Below, piece by piece: positions 7,845 through 16,081 of a DNA stretch of 64,000 bases. The translations under genes and the position numbers were made by a program. The DNA comes from Pseudomonas sp. UMAB-08. GTDB taxonomy: Bacteria; Pseudomonadota; Gammaproteobacteria; Pseudomonadales; Pseudomonadaceae. The stretch spans positions 54,767 through 118,766 of the forward strand of contig NZ_LT607425.1 of assembly GCF_900095225.1 (NCBI RefSeq), read 5' to 3'. Position 1 is the first letter of the stretch. Each line of letters starts with the position of its first letter. The notes below the pieces were generated by a model. It was not told the origin of the DNA. It saw nothing but the letters and a program-made list of their open reading frames with translations, and ran no database searches.

Positions 7845-10778
7845 TCAGGTCAGCGCGGCCAGTCCCTTTTCGAGGAGCCTGGCGAGTTGATCGGCTGGAA
7901 CCGGACGGCTAAACAAATACCCTTGAGCCTCATCGCATCCTGACTCGTCGAGGAACGCCAGTTGGGCATCGATTTCCACACCCTCAGCGATCACCGTGAG
8001 TTGCAGGGTGTGCCCAAGCTGGATGATGGCTTTGACGATTGAGGCGCCATCGGGATCGGTCAGCATGTCCTGCACAAACGATTGATCGATCTTGAGTTTG
8101 TCGACCGCCAACTGCTTGAGATACGAAAGGCTGGAATAGCCGGTTCCGAAATCGTCGATGGACAGCTTCACACCCATGGCTTTCAAGCCGCGCAGGGTTT
8201 CTATCGTGGCATCCACGTCCTGCAGCAGAATAGATTCGGTCAGTTCCAGTTCCAGCCGGTCCGGTCGCAACCCAGACCTGGCAAGCGCCGCAGACACCAC
8301 TTCCAGAACGTTCCCGCGTTTGAACTGCAAGCCCGAGAGATTGACGGCTATTACCGGTGCTGGCGAATATTGGCTCTGCCAGATCCTGGCTTGACGACAG
8401 GCTTCGTTGAGCACCCATTCGCCTATCTGGACGATATGGCCGCTGCGCTCGGCCAGAGGAATGAACTTACCCGGAGGTACCAGCCCGTCGACCGGGTGCT
8501 GCCAGCGTATCAGCGCTTCCGCGCCGATGATCCGACCACTGCGAATGTCTATCTGAGGCTGATAATGGAGCACGAATTCGTGATTTCGCAGGGCATTGCT
8601 TAATCCCCCGGTGAGTCGAACTTGCTCAATCAGACCGATATTCATTTCACGCGTGAAGAAGCGATAGGTATTGCGACCCGCCTCCTGGGCACTATTGACT
8701 GCCGTGTGGGCGTTATTGAACAGGGTGTCGAAGTCCTCTCCGTCATTCGGGAACAAGCCAATGCCGATGGAGAAAGAAATACTCAGTTTATGGCTGTCGA
8801 CTTCCAGAGGTTCAACAAAGACCTCCTGGATAGCGTTCGCGAAGCCAATAATTTCCGCAACGTCGTAATTTCCCGTGAGCAAGACAACAAACTCGTCACC
8901 GTTAATTCGACTGATCGTTGCGGTCATCGGGATGCACTGCCACAGCCGTTCAACGACCATGACCAGTATCTGGTCGCCGACAGCGTATCCCAGGCTGTTA
9001 TTGATCCGCTGAAAATGATCCAGATTGAGGTAAAGCACGGTGAGCGTGGTGTTTTCGCTCCTGCTGGCGAGTACCGCGTGCTCAAAGCGGTCGCGCAGCA
9101 GCAGACGATTGGGCAGGTGGGTCAGTGGGTCGTAATGGGCCAGGAACGCCAGCGTTTCCTTGGCGGCGGCATGCTCTGCACGGGTACGCAACGCCATGAT
9201 GCCGTAAGCCAGTTCGTTGGCCAGCTCCTGCAGAAGCTTCAGCTCTTCCGGGTCGAAGGCGTGCGCTTCGCTTGCATAAATGGTTAACGCACCCAGCACT
9301 TTGGCGTCGCAAATGAGCGGCAGGGCCACACTGGACTGGTAACCATGCTGGTTTGCCGCCTCGCGCCACGGCGCCATTCTTGGGCTGTTCAGGATATCCT
9401 GGCTGATATTCAGCTGACCGTTGCGGATGGCCATACCGGTCGGGCCTTGACCGTTCTCGGTATCCGCCCAGGAGATATTGATCCCATCGAGGTACCCGTT
9501 GTCATAACCGGCTTGCGCTATAGGGCGCACCCTTTTGGCTTCATCCTGCTCCGCATAGCCCACCCAGGCCATCAGGTAATTGTCCCTGTCCACACACAAA
9601 CGGCAAATTTCAGCCAGCAGGGTGTACTCATCTTCAGCGTGCACCAGTGCTGTATTGCAGCGACTGAGCAGCCGTAAGTCGCGATTGAGCTTCCTGAGTA
9701 CCGTTTCGCTGTGCTGTAAAGCGGCGGTCATGTCTTTGGCAATGACCAGCGCCCGTACTCGACCGGTCACCAGCAGCCAGCCGATCAGGGCCAGCAGGAC
9801 GCTGGCAACGGTACCGGAAACTGCAATGATGTCGGCTTTTTCGCTTTTCAGTCGGGCGTCGAAGGGTGCCAGTGAGCTGACCACTACCGTCCACTGATGG
9901 CCAAAAAGAGGGACAAGCCGGGTGGTGTGAAACTCGGGAGTCGTGCTCTCGCTATGGCTTTTCGAGCTGAATATCAATGCGCTCTGTTCAACCGAGTCAC
10001 CATCGTAGAGGTCTAGACTCAGTGTGGTGCTGGCTTCGCCAAAGCGTTGTCCCGGGATCCCGACCATCAGGTCATTCATGCGGAAGGGGGCATAGACCCA
10101 ACCGATCAGGTTTGCCCGGCGTTCGTCGATTGTCTGATGGGGAGCCTGCAGGCGATAGACCGGGTGGTACATCAGGAATCCTGCCTGAACGTCATGATCG
10201 GTTTCCTGCAGCAACCGAACCTTGCCCGAGATAGTGGTAATTTCCTCATCCCTCGACTGATTCAGCGCCACACGACGAACCGGCTCGGAATACATGTCGT
10301 AGCCAATCGCGCGCTGATTGCGCGAGTTGAAAGGCTCCAGGTAGATGACGGGGGTGTAGAGGTCTCGGTTACCGCTGGGGTTGATGGTGTAATCAACCAG
10401 GCCCTCTGCGCGTACATCGGCGATGTGTCTGGACTTGTCCTCGGGCAACACCCGCGGAGCAAATCCTAATCCCTGAATGCCCGGGTACTTGCCTTCGAGT
10501 TTAAGGGCTTCAACGTATCTACCGAACTCGCTGCGCGTGACAACGAGCGACGTTGCGAACAGGCCAGACAGGCCTTCCATTAGTTGCTCGTAACGTTGCA
10601 AGCGCCTGTTGGTGTTCTCGATGATTTCGTTGGTGCGGTAGTCGAACTCATCGTGGAGCGCCTGTCGGGCAGACTCGCGGGGAATGTCCTGAAGTGCATA
10701 GGTCAGCGTCAGCCCCAGGCAGAGGAAGACCCAGGGAATGAATCGAAGGCGATTGGAAAGGACTTCATAGTTAGGCAT
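7845..10778 (-). CDS. Membrane cyclic-di-GMP enzyme: CHASE-GAF-GGDEF-EAL
   Basis: This 977-aa inner-membrane sensor has an N-terminal membrane anchor (about 12-28), a periplasmic CHASE domain (about 70-290), a second membrane segment (about 318-342), a cytoplasmic GAF domain (about 390-530), a GGDEF domain and a C-terminal EAL domain. The GGDEF signature reads INGDEF at 625-630, so the first Gly is Asn and cyclase activity is doubtful. The EAL domain looks intact, with EAL at 754-756, an ELTES segment, and DDFGTGYSSLSYL plus KIDQSFV downstream. The likely net activity is hydrolysis of cyclic-di-GMP, lowering biofilm and raising motility in response to an extracellular signal. It is transcribed alone. 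Confidence 0.92.
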   Translation of the reverse strand: MPNYEVLSNRLRFIPWVFLCLGLTLTYALQDIPRESARQALHDEFDYRTNEIIENTNRRLQRYEQLMEGLSGLFATSLVVTRSEFGRYVEALKLEGKYPGIQGLGFAPRVLPEDKSRHIADVRAEGLVDYTINPSGNRDLYTPVIYLEPFNSRNQRAIGYDMYSEPVRRVALNQSRDEEITTISGKVRLLQETDHDVQAGFLMYHPVYRLQAPHQTIDERRANLIGWVYAPFRMNDLMVGIPGQRFGEASTTLSLDLYDGDSVEQSALIFSSKSHSESTTPEFHTTRLVPLFGHQWTVVVSSLAPFDARLKSEKADIIAVSGTVASVLLALIGWLLVTGRVRALVIAKDMTAALQHSETVLRKLNRDLRLLSRCNTALVHAEDEYTLLAEICRLCVDRDNYLMAWVGYAEQDEAKRVRPIAQAGYDNGYLDGINISWADTENGQGPTGMAIRNGQLNISQDILNSPRMAPWREAANQHGYQSSVALPLICDAKVLGALTIYASEAHAFDPEELKLLQELANELAYGIMALRTRAEHAAAKETLAFLAHYDPLTHLPNRLLLRDRFEHAVLASRSENTTLTVLYLNLDHFQRINNSLGYAVGDQILVMVVERLWQCIPMTATISRINGDEFVVLLTGNYDVAEIIGFANAIQEVFVEPLEVDSHKLSISFSIGIGLFPNDGEDFDTLFNNAHTAVNSAQEAGRNTYRFFTREMNIGLIEQVRLTGGLSNALRNHEFVLHYQPQIDIRSGRIIGAEALIRWQHPVDGLVPPGKFIPLAERSGHIVQIGEWVLNEACRQARIWQSQYSPAPVIAVNLSGLQFKRGNVLEVVSAALARSGLRPDRLELELTESILLQDVDATIETLRGLKAMGVKLSIDDFGTGYSSLSYLKQLAVDKLKIDQSFVQDMLTDPDGASIVKAIIQLGHTLQLTVIAEGVEIDAQLAFLDESGCDEAQGYLFSRPVPADQLARLLEKGLAALT

Positions 10779-10815
10779 TGGCTAAATTCCCTAGATGTCC
10801 TATGACGACTCTAGA

Positions 10816-10846
10816 TGCAAAAAACCCCCTGTTTCAGGGGGCTTCA
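10816..10846 (-). terminator. Rho-independent terminator of ychF
   Basis: The stem CCCCCTG / CAGGGGG has a TTT loop. Read on the minus strand it is followed by a run of six Ts, which ends transcripts coming from ychF. On the plus strand the U tract is poor. Confidence 0.85.
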
Positions 10847-10849
10847 GGT

Positions 10850-10888
10850 TTTCATTGGGTTTCAGGCATTTCCTGCAGCCCAATGAAA
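10850..10888 (-). other. Second long hairpin between ychF stop and its terminator
   Basis: TTTCATTGGG (10850-10859) pairs perfectly with CCCAATGAAA (10879-10888). The loop contains a further CAGG/CCTG pairing. No U tract follows on either strand, so it is not a second terminator by itself. It could stabilise the ychF mRNA 3' end or be a small repeat remnant. Confidence 0.5.
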
Positions 10889-10901
10889 TAGCAGTAGCGA
10901 C

Positions 10902-12002
10902 TTATACGTTGAAGCGGAAGTGCATCACGTCGCCGTCTTTGACGATGTAATCCTTGCCTTCCAGGCGCCATTTGCCCGCTTCTTTAGCACCGGCTTCGCC
11001 TTTGTACTGGATGAAGTCTGCGTAGGCGATGACTTCGGCGCGGATGAAGCCTTTTTCGAAGTCGGTGTGGATCACGGCTGCGGCTTGTGGTGCGGTGGCA
11101 CCCACGCGGACGGTCCAGGCGCGAACTTCTTTTACGCCGGCGGTGAAGTAGGTTTGCAGGTTAAGCATTTCGTAGCCCGCGCGGATCACGCGGTTCAGGC
11201 CAGGCTCTTCAAGGCCCAGTGCCTCAAGGAACATGTCCTTCTCTTCGCCGTCATCGAGCTCGGCGATTTCTGCTTCGATCTTGTTGCAGACGGGCACTAC
11301 GATAGCGCCTTCTTCTTCGGCGATGGCGCGGACCACGTCCAGAAGCGGGTTGTTCTCGAAGCCGTCTTCAGCAACGTTGGCGATGTACATGACCGGCTTG
11401 ATGGTCAGCAGGTGGAAGCCGCGAGCCAGTTGCTTGTCATCGGCGCTCATGTTCTTCACCAGGCTGCGCGCGGGCTTGCCTTCGGAGAAGTGGGCGATGA
11501 GTTGTTCCAGAATGGCTTTTTGTGCAACAGCTTCCTTGTCACCGCCTTTGGCATTGCGCGCGACTTTTTGCAGCTGTTTTTCACAGCTGTCGAGGTCGGC
11601 GAAGATCAATTCCAGGTCAATGATTTCGATGTCGCGTTTCGGGTCGACACTGTTGGATACGTGAATCACGTTTTCGTCTTCGAAGCAGCGGACCACGTGG
11701 GCGATGGCATCGGTTTCGCGGATGTTGGCCAGGAATTTATTGCCCAGACCTTCACCTTTCGAGGCGCCAGCAACCAGGCCGGCGATGTCGACGAATTCCA
11801 TGGTGGTCGGCAGTACACGTTCCGGGAGAACGATGGCCGCCAAAGCGTCCAGGCGTGCATCCGGCATCGGCACGATACCGGTGTTCGGCTCGATGGTGCA
11901 GAAGGGGAAGTTCTCAGCCGCGATGCCGGATTTGGTCAGGGCGTTGAACAGGGTGGACTTGCCGACGTTGGGTAGGCCGACGATGCCGCAATTGAATCCC
12001 AT
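10902..12002 (-). CDS. ychF: Ribosome-associated ATPase/GTPase YchF (OLA1 family)
   Basis: The 366-aa protein has the usual family length. The Obg-type P-loop GLPNVGKST is at residues 8-16 and the DxxG region DIAGLV lies near 70. A coiled-coil insertion is in the middle, and the modified specificity loop NKIEAE gives YchF its preference for ATP. The C terminus is a TGS domain. YchF binds the 70S ribosome and affects translation and oxidative-stress responses. It is the last gene of the prs-rplY-pth-ychF series and lies 21 bp after pth, so it is probably cotranscribed. Confidence 0.97.
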   Translation of the reverse strand: MGFNCGIVGLPNVGKSTLFNALTKSGIAAENFPFCTIEPNTGIVPMPDARLDALAAIVLPERVLPTTMEFVDIAGLVAGASKGEGLGNKFLANIRETDAIAHVVRCFEDENVIHVSNSVDPKRDIEIIDLELIFADLDSCEKQLQKVARNAKGGDKEAVAQKAILEQLIAHFSEGKPARSLVKNMSADDKQLARGFHLLTIKPVMYIANVAEDGFENNPLLDVVRAIAEEEGAIVVPVCNKIEAEIAELDDGEEKDMFLEALGLEEPGLNRVIRAGYEMLNLQTYFTAGVKEVRAWTVRVGATAPQAAAVIHTDFEKGFIRAEVIAYADFIQYKGEAGAKEAGKWRLEGKDYIVKDGDVMHFRFNV

Positions 12003-12023
12003 GATATTTCCCCTTGGAGTTAG

Positions 12024-12608
12024 TCAGGCCTTCTGGCTGTGCAGGTTTTTCATCGCACGGTTCCATTCACCGGCGAAGATATCCGGCAGCACGCCGAGGG
12101 CAAAATCGATACTGGCATCCAGTTTTTCCTGTTCAGCGCGTGGCGCTCGACCCAGAACAAAATTGGAGACCTTGCTGGCATCACCCGGGTGGCCAATGCC
12201 AAGCCGCAGGCGGTGAAACGTATTCTGATTGCCGAGCTGCGCGATGATGTCGCGCAGTCCGTTATGACCGCCATGGCCGCCGCCTTGCTTTAGCTTGGCA
12301 ACGCCGGGAGGCAGGTCAAGTTCATCGTGTGCCACCAGTATGGCGTCTACCGGAATGCGATAGAAGCCAGCGAGCGCCGCTACGGCTTGGCCGCTGCGGT
12401 TCATGAACGTGGTGGGAATCAGCAGACGAACATCCTGACCCTGGTGACTGAATCGCCCGGTCAGGCCAAAAAATTTTCGCTCGACGGCAAGATTGACGCC
12501 TTGCGCCGCAGCAATACGCTCAACAAAAAGAGCCCCTGCGTTATGCCGGGTCTGTTCGTATTCGGCGCCTGGATTTCCCAGGCCAACGATCAGTTGTATG
12601 GCAGTCAC
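12024..12608 (-). CDS. pth: Peptidyl-tRNA hydrolase
   Basis: This 194-aa enzyme releases peptides from prematurely dissociated peptidyl-tRNA, recycling tRNA. The N-terminal signature GLGNPGAEYEQTRHNAG carries the catalytic His. A second signature containing GGHGGHNGLRDI is near the middle. The length is standard. It sits between rplY and ychF, an arrangement conserved in Pseudomonas and many other gammaproteobacteria. Confidence 0.97.
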   Translation of the reverse strand: MTAIQLIVGLGNPGAEYEQTRHNAGALFVERIAAAQGVNLAVERKFFGLTGRFSHQGQDVRLLIPTTFMNRSGQAVAALAGFYRIPVDAILVAHDELDLPPGVAKLKQGGGHGGHNGLRDIIAQLGNQNTFHRLRLGIGHPGDASKVSNFVLGRAPRAEQEKLDASIDFALGVLPDIFAGEWNRAMKNLHSQKA

Positions 12609-12773
12609 GACAGGGGCTCTTCCTTGGAGTTGTGGATAACATCGCTATGCGTAGCGGCAGAAGCGGGCGAAATGTGCTCATTTACCATGATGTAAACTCC
12701 GCGATCTCGCCCGCTTTGCCTGACTATCGCTCGCGACGCTTTCTGAGCAACTCCGACGTTACCAAGCAATTAA

Positions 12774-13370
12774 TTACTCGGCAGCGGTTTCTGCTTCAGG
12801 TGCTACACGTGGTGCGTGAACGTTGGCAACAGCCAGGTCGTTACCGTGTACCAGTGCAACGAACTCAACGCCTTTAGGTGCTTTGAGGTCGGACAGGTGA
12901 ATGATGTCACCCACTTCAGCAGCATTCAGATCGACTTCGATGAACTCAGGCAGATCTTTCGGCAGGCAAGTCACTTCGACTTGGGAAATAACGTGCGAAA
13001 TTTCGCCGCCTTTCTTGATCGGTGCTTCTTCGTTGATGAAGTGCACAGGTACGTGAGCGATCAGTTTCTGACCAGCGATAACGCGTACGAAGTCAGCATG
13101 CATCACGTGGCCTTTGGCCGGGTGACGTTGCAGTGCCTTGATCACGACGTTCTGCTTGGTGCCACCAATGTTCAGTTCGATAACGTGGCTGAAAGCAGCT
13201 TCGTTTTCCAACAGTTTGGCAACTTCTTTAGCCAGCATGCTGATCGATTCAGGGGCTTTTTCGCCACCGTAAACGACCGCTGGAACCAGGCTTGCGAGAC
13301 GACGCAGGCGGCGGCTCGCACCTTTCCCCAGGTCGGAACGCACTTCAGCATTCAAAGTAAAATTATTCAT
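12774..13370 (-). CDS. rplY: 50S ribosomal protein L25 / general stress protein Ctc
   Basis: The start at 13370 (MNNFTLNAEVR) has GGAGAAACA upstream and gives 198 aa. An in-frame ATG at 13394 lacks a ribosome site. The N-terminal L25 domain binds 5S rRNA. A C-terminal TL5/Ctc beta domain, present in the long form of the protein, follows with the segment LPEFIEVDLNAAEVGD. A 165-bp gap separates it from pth and may hold a promoter or processing site. Confidence 0.96.
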   Translation of the reverse strand: MNNFTLNAEVRSDLGKGASRRLRRLASLVPAVVYGGEKAPESISMLAKEVAKLLENEAAFSHVIELNIGGTKQNVVIKALQRHPAKGHVMHADFVRVIAGQKLIAHVPVHFINEEAPIKKGGEISHVISQVEVTCLPKDLPEFIEVDLNAAEVGDIIHLSDLKAPKGVEFVALVHGNDLAVANVHAPRVAPEAETAAE

Positions 13371-13433
13371 GTTGTTTCTCCAAAATAACCACATTCGCCC
13401 AGCGGTTGCGACCAGCGCTCAGACGATATGGGC

Positions 13434-13477
13434 AAAAAAGCCCCGCCCCAACAATAGGTTGGGGCGGGGCGCTTTTC
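13434..13477 (-). terminator. Strong terminator after prs
   Basis: A 13-bp, almost pure GC stem (GCCCCGCCCCAAC and its complement) with a four-base loop lies between prs and rplY. On the minus strand it is followed by TTTTTT. rplY therefore probably has its own promoter in 13371-13433, or partial read-through is used to set different levels of Prs and L25. Confidence 0.85.
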
Positions 13478-13507
13478 GACAGCGTAATGCAACCGTGGGC
13501 AGAGCCC

Positions 13508-14449
13508 TTAGCGGAACATCGCGCTGATCGATTCTTCGTTGCTGATGCGGCGTACCGCCTCAGCGACTACCGGTGCAATATCCAGTTGGCGGATACGTGA
13601 ACAGGATTGTGCGGCAGCGGACAACGGGATGGTGTTGGTCACCACCAGTTCGTCCAGCATGGAATTTTCAATGTTTTCGATCGCCCGACCCGACAGCACA
13701 GGGTGTGTGCAGTAGGCAAAGACCTTGGCAGCGCCATGCTCTTTCAGGGCCTTCGCCGCGTGGCACAGAGTGCCGGCGGTATCGACCATGTCATCGACCA
13801 GAATACAGGTACGCCCTTCGACATCACCGATGATATGCATCACTTCAGAGTGATTGGCTTTCTCACGGCGTTTGTCGATGATCCCGAGATCGACGCCCAA
13901 GGATTTGGCAACAGCCCGTGCACGCACGACGCCACCGATATCCGGGGAAACAATCATCAGGTTTTCGAAGCGTTGATCTTCGATGTCATCCACCAAAACG
14001 GGGGAGCCGTAGATGTTATCTACCGGAATATCGAAGAATCCCTGAATTTGGTCCGCATGCAAATCAACCGTGAGAACACGATCGATCCCCACCACGGTCA
14101 GCATGTCAGCGACAACTTTCGCGCTGATAGCTACACGTGCGGAACGCGGACGGCGATCCTGGCGGGCATAACCAAAGTATGGAATCACCGCAGTGATCCG
14201 GGACGCTGAGGAGCGGCGGAAGGCGTCTGCCATCACAACCAGTTCCATCAGGTTATCGTTGGTTGGGGCACAGGTTGGCTGGATGATGAAGACGTCTTTA
14301 CCGCGGACGTTTTCATTAATCTCGGCACTGATTTCGCCATCGGAAAATTTGCCGACGGAGATATCACCTAGAGGGATATGCAGCTGGCGTACGACACGCC
14401 GAGCTAGATCGGGGTTAGCGTTCCCCGTAAAGACCATCATCTTGGACAC
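13508..14449 (-). CDS. prs: Ribose-phosphate pyrophosphokinase
   Basis: The enzyme makes PRPP from ribose-5-phosphate and ATP, feeding purine, pyrimidine, His, Trp and NAD synthesis. The GTG start at 14449 gives 313 aa beginning MSKMMVFTGNANPDLARRVV, the standard length and N terminus. The longer ATG reading from 14527 runs back through tRNA-Gln and is artefactual. The PRPP-binding loop CILVDDMVDTAGT and the metal/ATP segment VDLHADQIQGFFDIPVDN are present. It is cotranscribed with ispE and the tRNA gene upstream. Two PRPP-using enzymes, Upp and Hpt, lie 24 kb away. Confidence 0.97.
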   Translation of the reverse strand: MSKMMVFTGNANPDLARRVVRQLHIPLGDISVGKFSDGEISAEINENVRGKDVFIIQPTCAPTNDNLMELVVMADAFRRSSASRITAVIPYFGYARQDRRPRSARVAISAKVVADMLTVVGIDRVLTVDLHADQIQGFFDIPVDNIYGSPVLVDDIEDQRFENLMIVSPDIGGVVRARAVAKSLGVDLGIIDKRREKANHSEVMHIIGDVEGRTCILVDDMVDTAGTLCHAAKALKEHGAAKVFAYCTHPVLSGRAIENIENSMLDELVVTNTIPLSAAAQSCSRIRQLDIAPVVAEAVRRISNEESISAMFR

Positions 14450-14495
14450 GCGCACTACCTGCCGGCTGAGGGTATACCTGGATGAGTATAGAAAA

Positions 14496-14570
14496 TGGCA
14501 GGGGCGGCTGGATTCGAACCAACGCATGGCAGGATCAAAACCTGCTGCCTTACCGCTTGGCGACGCCCCT
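14496..14570 (-). tRNA. tRNA-Gln (anticodon TTG)
   Basis: The minus strand folds into a complete 75-nt cloverleaf. The 5' acceptor AGGGGCG pairs with the 3' end CGCCCCT. The anticodon loop TTTTGAT carries TTG, the T arm has GGTTCGAATCC, and CCA is encoded (3' end at 14496). It sits between ispE and prs on the same strand, so it is probably cut from a longer ispE-prs transcript. Confidence 0.96.
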
Positions 14571-14605
14571 GTAATGTTTCACCTTGAGTGCCCAGCACTC
14601 AATTC

Positions 14606-15457
14606 TTAGAACAGATTTTGTAACTTGCGATGCAACATCGAAACGTTGCTTCCCTTTGCTACAAACCCTGTAAGGGTCTCTGTAAGAAGGGCCGAGACTT
14701 TATCAGCTTCGGCTTGGTTTGGGAAGGCCCCAAACACACAACTTCCAGTTCCGGTTAATTTTGCTTCGGCAAATTTGCCTAACAATTTCAAAGCGTTACG
14801 AACAGCTGGGTAACGCCTCTCTACAACCGGTTGGCAGTCATTTCGACTGTTTCCCTCGAGAACGGGGCGCACTTTAATGGGAGGAGTGTCTCGTGTCAAC
14901 AGTGGATCTGAAAAAATTTCTGCTGTACTTACAGATACTTGCGGTACAAGCACCAGATACCAAGGTTCTTCGGGGTTTACAGGGGTCAGTATTTCGCCGA
15001 CACCTTCAGCAAATGCAGCATGCCCACGCACGAAAACCGGGACGTCCGCGCCTAATGTCAGGCCCAATGCGGCCAGGCGATCTTCATCCCAGCCAAGTTT
15101 CCATAGGTGATTCAGGCCGAGCAATGTGGTGGCTGCATCGGAGCTTCCGCCGCCGATTCCTCCGCCCATGGGCAGACGTTTTTCCAGCCAGATGTCTATT
15201 CCAAGGATGCAGCCGGACTGTTTTTGCAATGCGCGAGCGGCTTTTACGATCAGGTTACTGTCGTGGGGCACGCCGGGGATTTCAGTTTGAAGGCGGATTT
15301 CTCCGTCATCGCGTACGGCGAAACTGAGTTCGTCACCGTAGTCGAGAAATTGAAACAGCGTCTGCAACTCGTGATAGCCGTCTTCACGACGGCCAAGAAT
15401 ATGCAGCATCAGATTGAGTTTGGCGGGTGCAGGCAACGTCAGGCGAGGAGGGGTCAT
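14606..15457 (-). CDS. ispE: 4-diphosphocytidyl-2-C-methyl-D-erythritol kinase
   Basis: This GHMP-family kinase catalyses the ATP-dependent step of the MEP isoprenoid pathway that phosphorylates CDP-methylerythritol. The protein is 283 aa with the N-terminal APAKLNLMLHI substrate segment and the glycine-rich ATP loop LPMGGGIGGGSSDAA near residue 95. It begins two bases after the lolB stop, so translation is probably coupled. The lolB-ispE-prs order is conserved across gammaproteobacteria. Confidence 0.97.
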   Translation of the reverse strand: MTPPRLTLPAPAKLNLMLHILGRREDGYHELQTLFQFLDYGDELSFAVRDDGEIRLQTEIPGVPHDSNLIVKAARALQKQSGCILGIDIWLEKRLPMGGGIGGGSSDAATTLLGLNHLWKLGWDEDRLAALGLTLGADVPVFVRGHAAFAEGVGEILTPVNPEEPWYLVLVPQVSVSTAEIFSDPLLTRDTPPIKVRPVLEGNSRNDCQPVVERRYPAVRNALKLLGKFAEAKLTGTGSCVFGAFPNQAEADKVSALLTETLTGFVAKGSNVSMLHRKLQNLF

Positions 15458-15459
15458 GA

Positions 15460-16077
15460 TTACTGCCCCAATTTGCGTGGTTGCCAGTCCTTGATCACCA
15501 GCGTGACGTCAAGGTCCTGACCATGCAGCTTGATGCGCTCAGGCAGCCAATAGCCGTTCTGTTGCGTGTAGCTCAGGTATTCGACTTGCCAATCGTCCTG
15601 CTCGAGGCTGGCAAGGCGACTATCGCCATCCAGGTTCAAGCGACTCTTGCTGCCGGGAGCGGGTAGGCCGCGTACCCACCAGACAAGATGCGACACCGGC
15701 AACTTCCAGCCCAGTTGTTGCTGGAGCAGGTCTTCGGGGTTGGCAGCTTCGTAGCGGCCCTGATTGGCCACTTCCAGGGCCACGCTACCCGGTCGCCCGG
15801 TCAAACGTGCTGCACCGCGTCCCAGAGGGCCTGAGAGGCGGATATCGTAGTAGTCCTGACGTTGCAGCCAGAACAAGGTGCCGCTGCCCGAATCCTTCGG
15901 GGCGCGAATACCGACCTTGCCGCTGATTTGCCACCCGTCGAGGCTGCTCAGTTGCGCTTTGTGTTCGCGCCATTGCGCGGGGTTGCCTTGGCCCTGCAGG
16001 GCTTCGCGGGAGGTAAAACCGGCGCAACCGGTGAGCAGGGCGATCAGGCTGAAAACGATAACGTGGCGCAAAAACAT
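15460..16077 (-). CDS. lolB: Outer-membrane lipoprotein receptor LolB
   Basis: LolB accepts lipoproteins from periplasmic LolA and inserts them into the outer membrane. The 205-aa protein has a lipoprotein signal peptide ending in the lipobox LLTGC, so Cys18 is lipidated. The body matches the LolB fold with the segment WQISGKVGIRAPKDSGSG and the conserved GPLGRGAARL stretch. It starts four bases after the stop of the TPR gene. Confidence 0.95.
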   Translation of the reverse strand: MFLRHVIVFSLIALLTGCAGFTSREALQGQGNPAQWREHKAQLSSLDGWQISGKVGIRAPKDSGSGTLFWLQRQDYYDIRLSGPLGRGAARLTGRPGSVALEVANQGRYEAANPEDLLQQQLGWKLPVSHLVWWVRGLPAPGSKSRLNLDGDSRLASLEQDDWQVEYLSYTQQNGYWLPERIKLHGQDLDVTLVIKDWQPRKLGQ

Positions 16078-16081
16078 AAAA

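Noticed and set aside
10920..11975. A 351-codon plus-strand frame opposite ychF
   Set aside because: ychF is unmistakable on the minus strand. The opposite frame is a shadow with Asp/Val/Gly/Phe-rich sequence and no motif.
14450..14527. N-terminal extension of prs to an ATG at 14527
   Set aside because: The extension is encoded by the tRNA-Gln gene and spacer. The family N terminus MSKMMVFTGN starts at the GTG at 14449.
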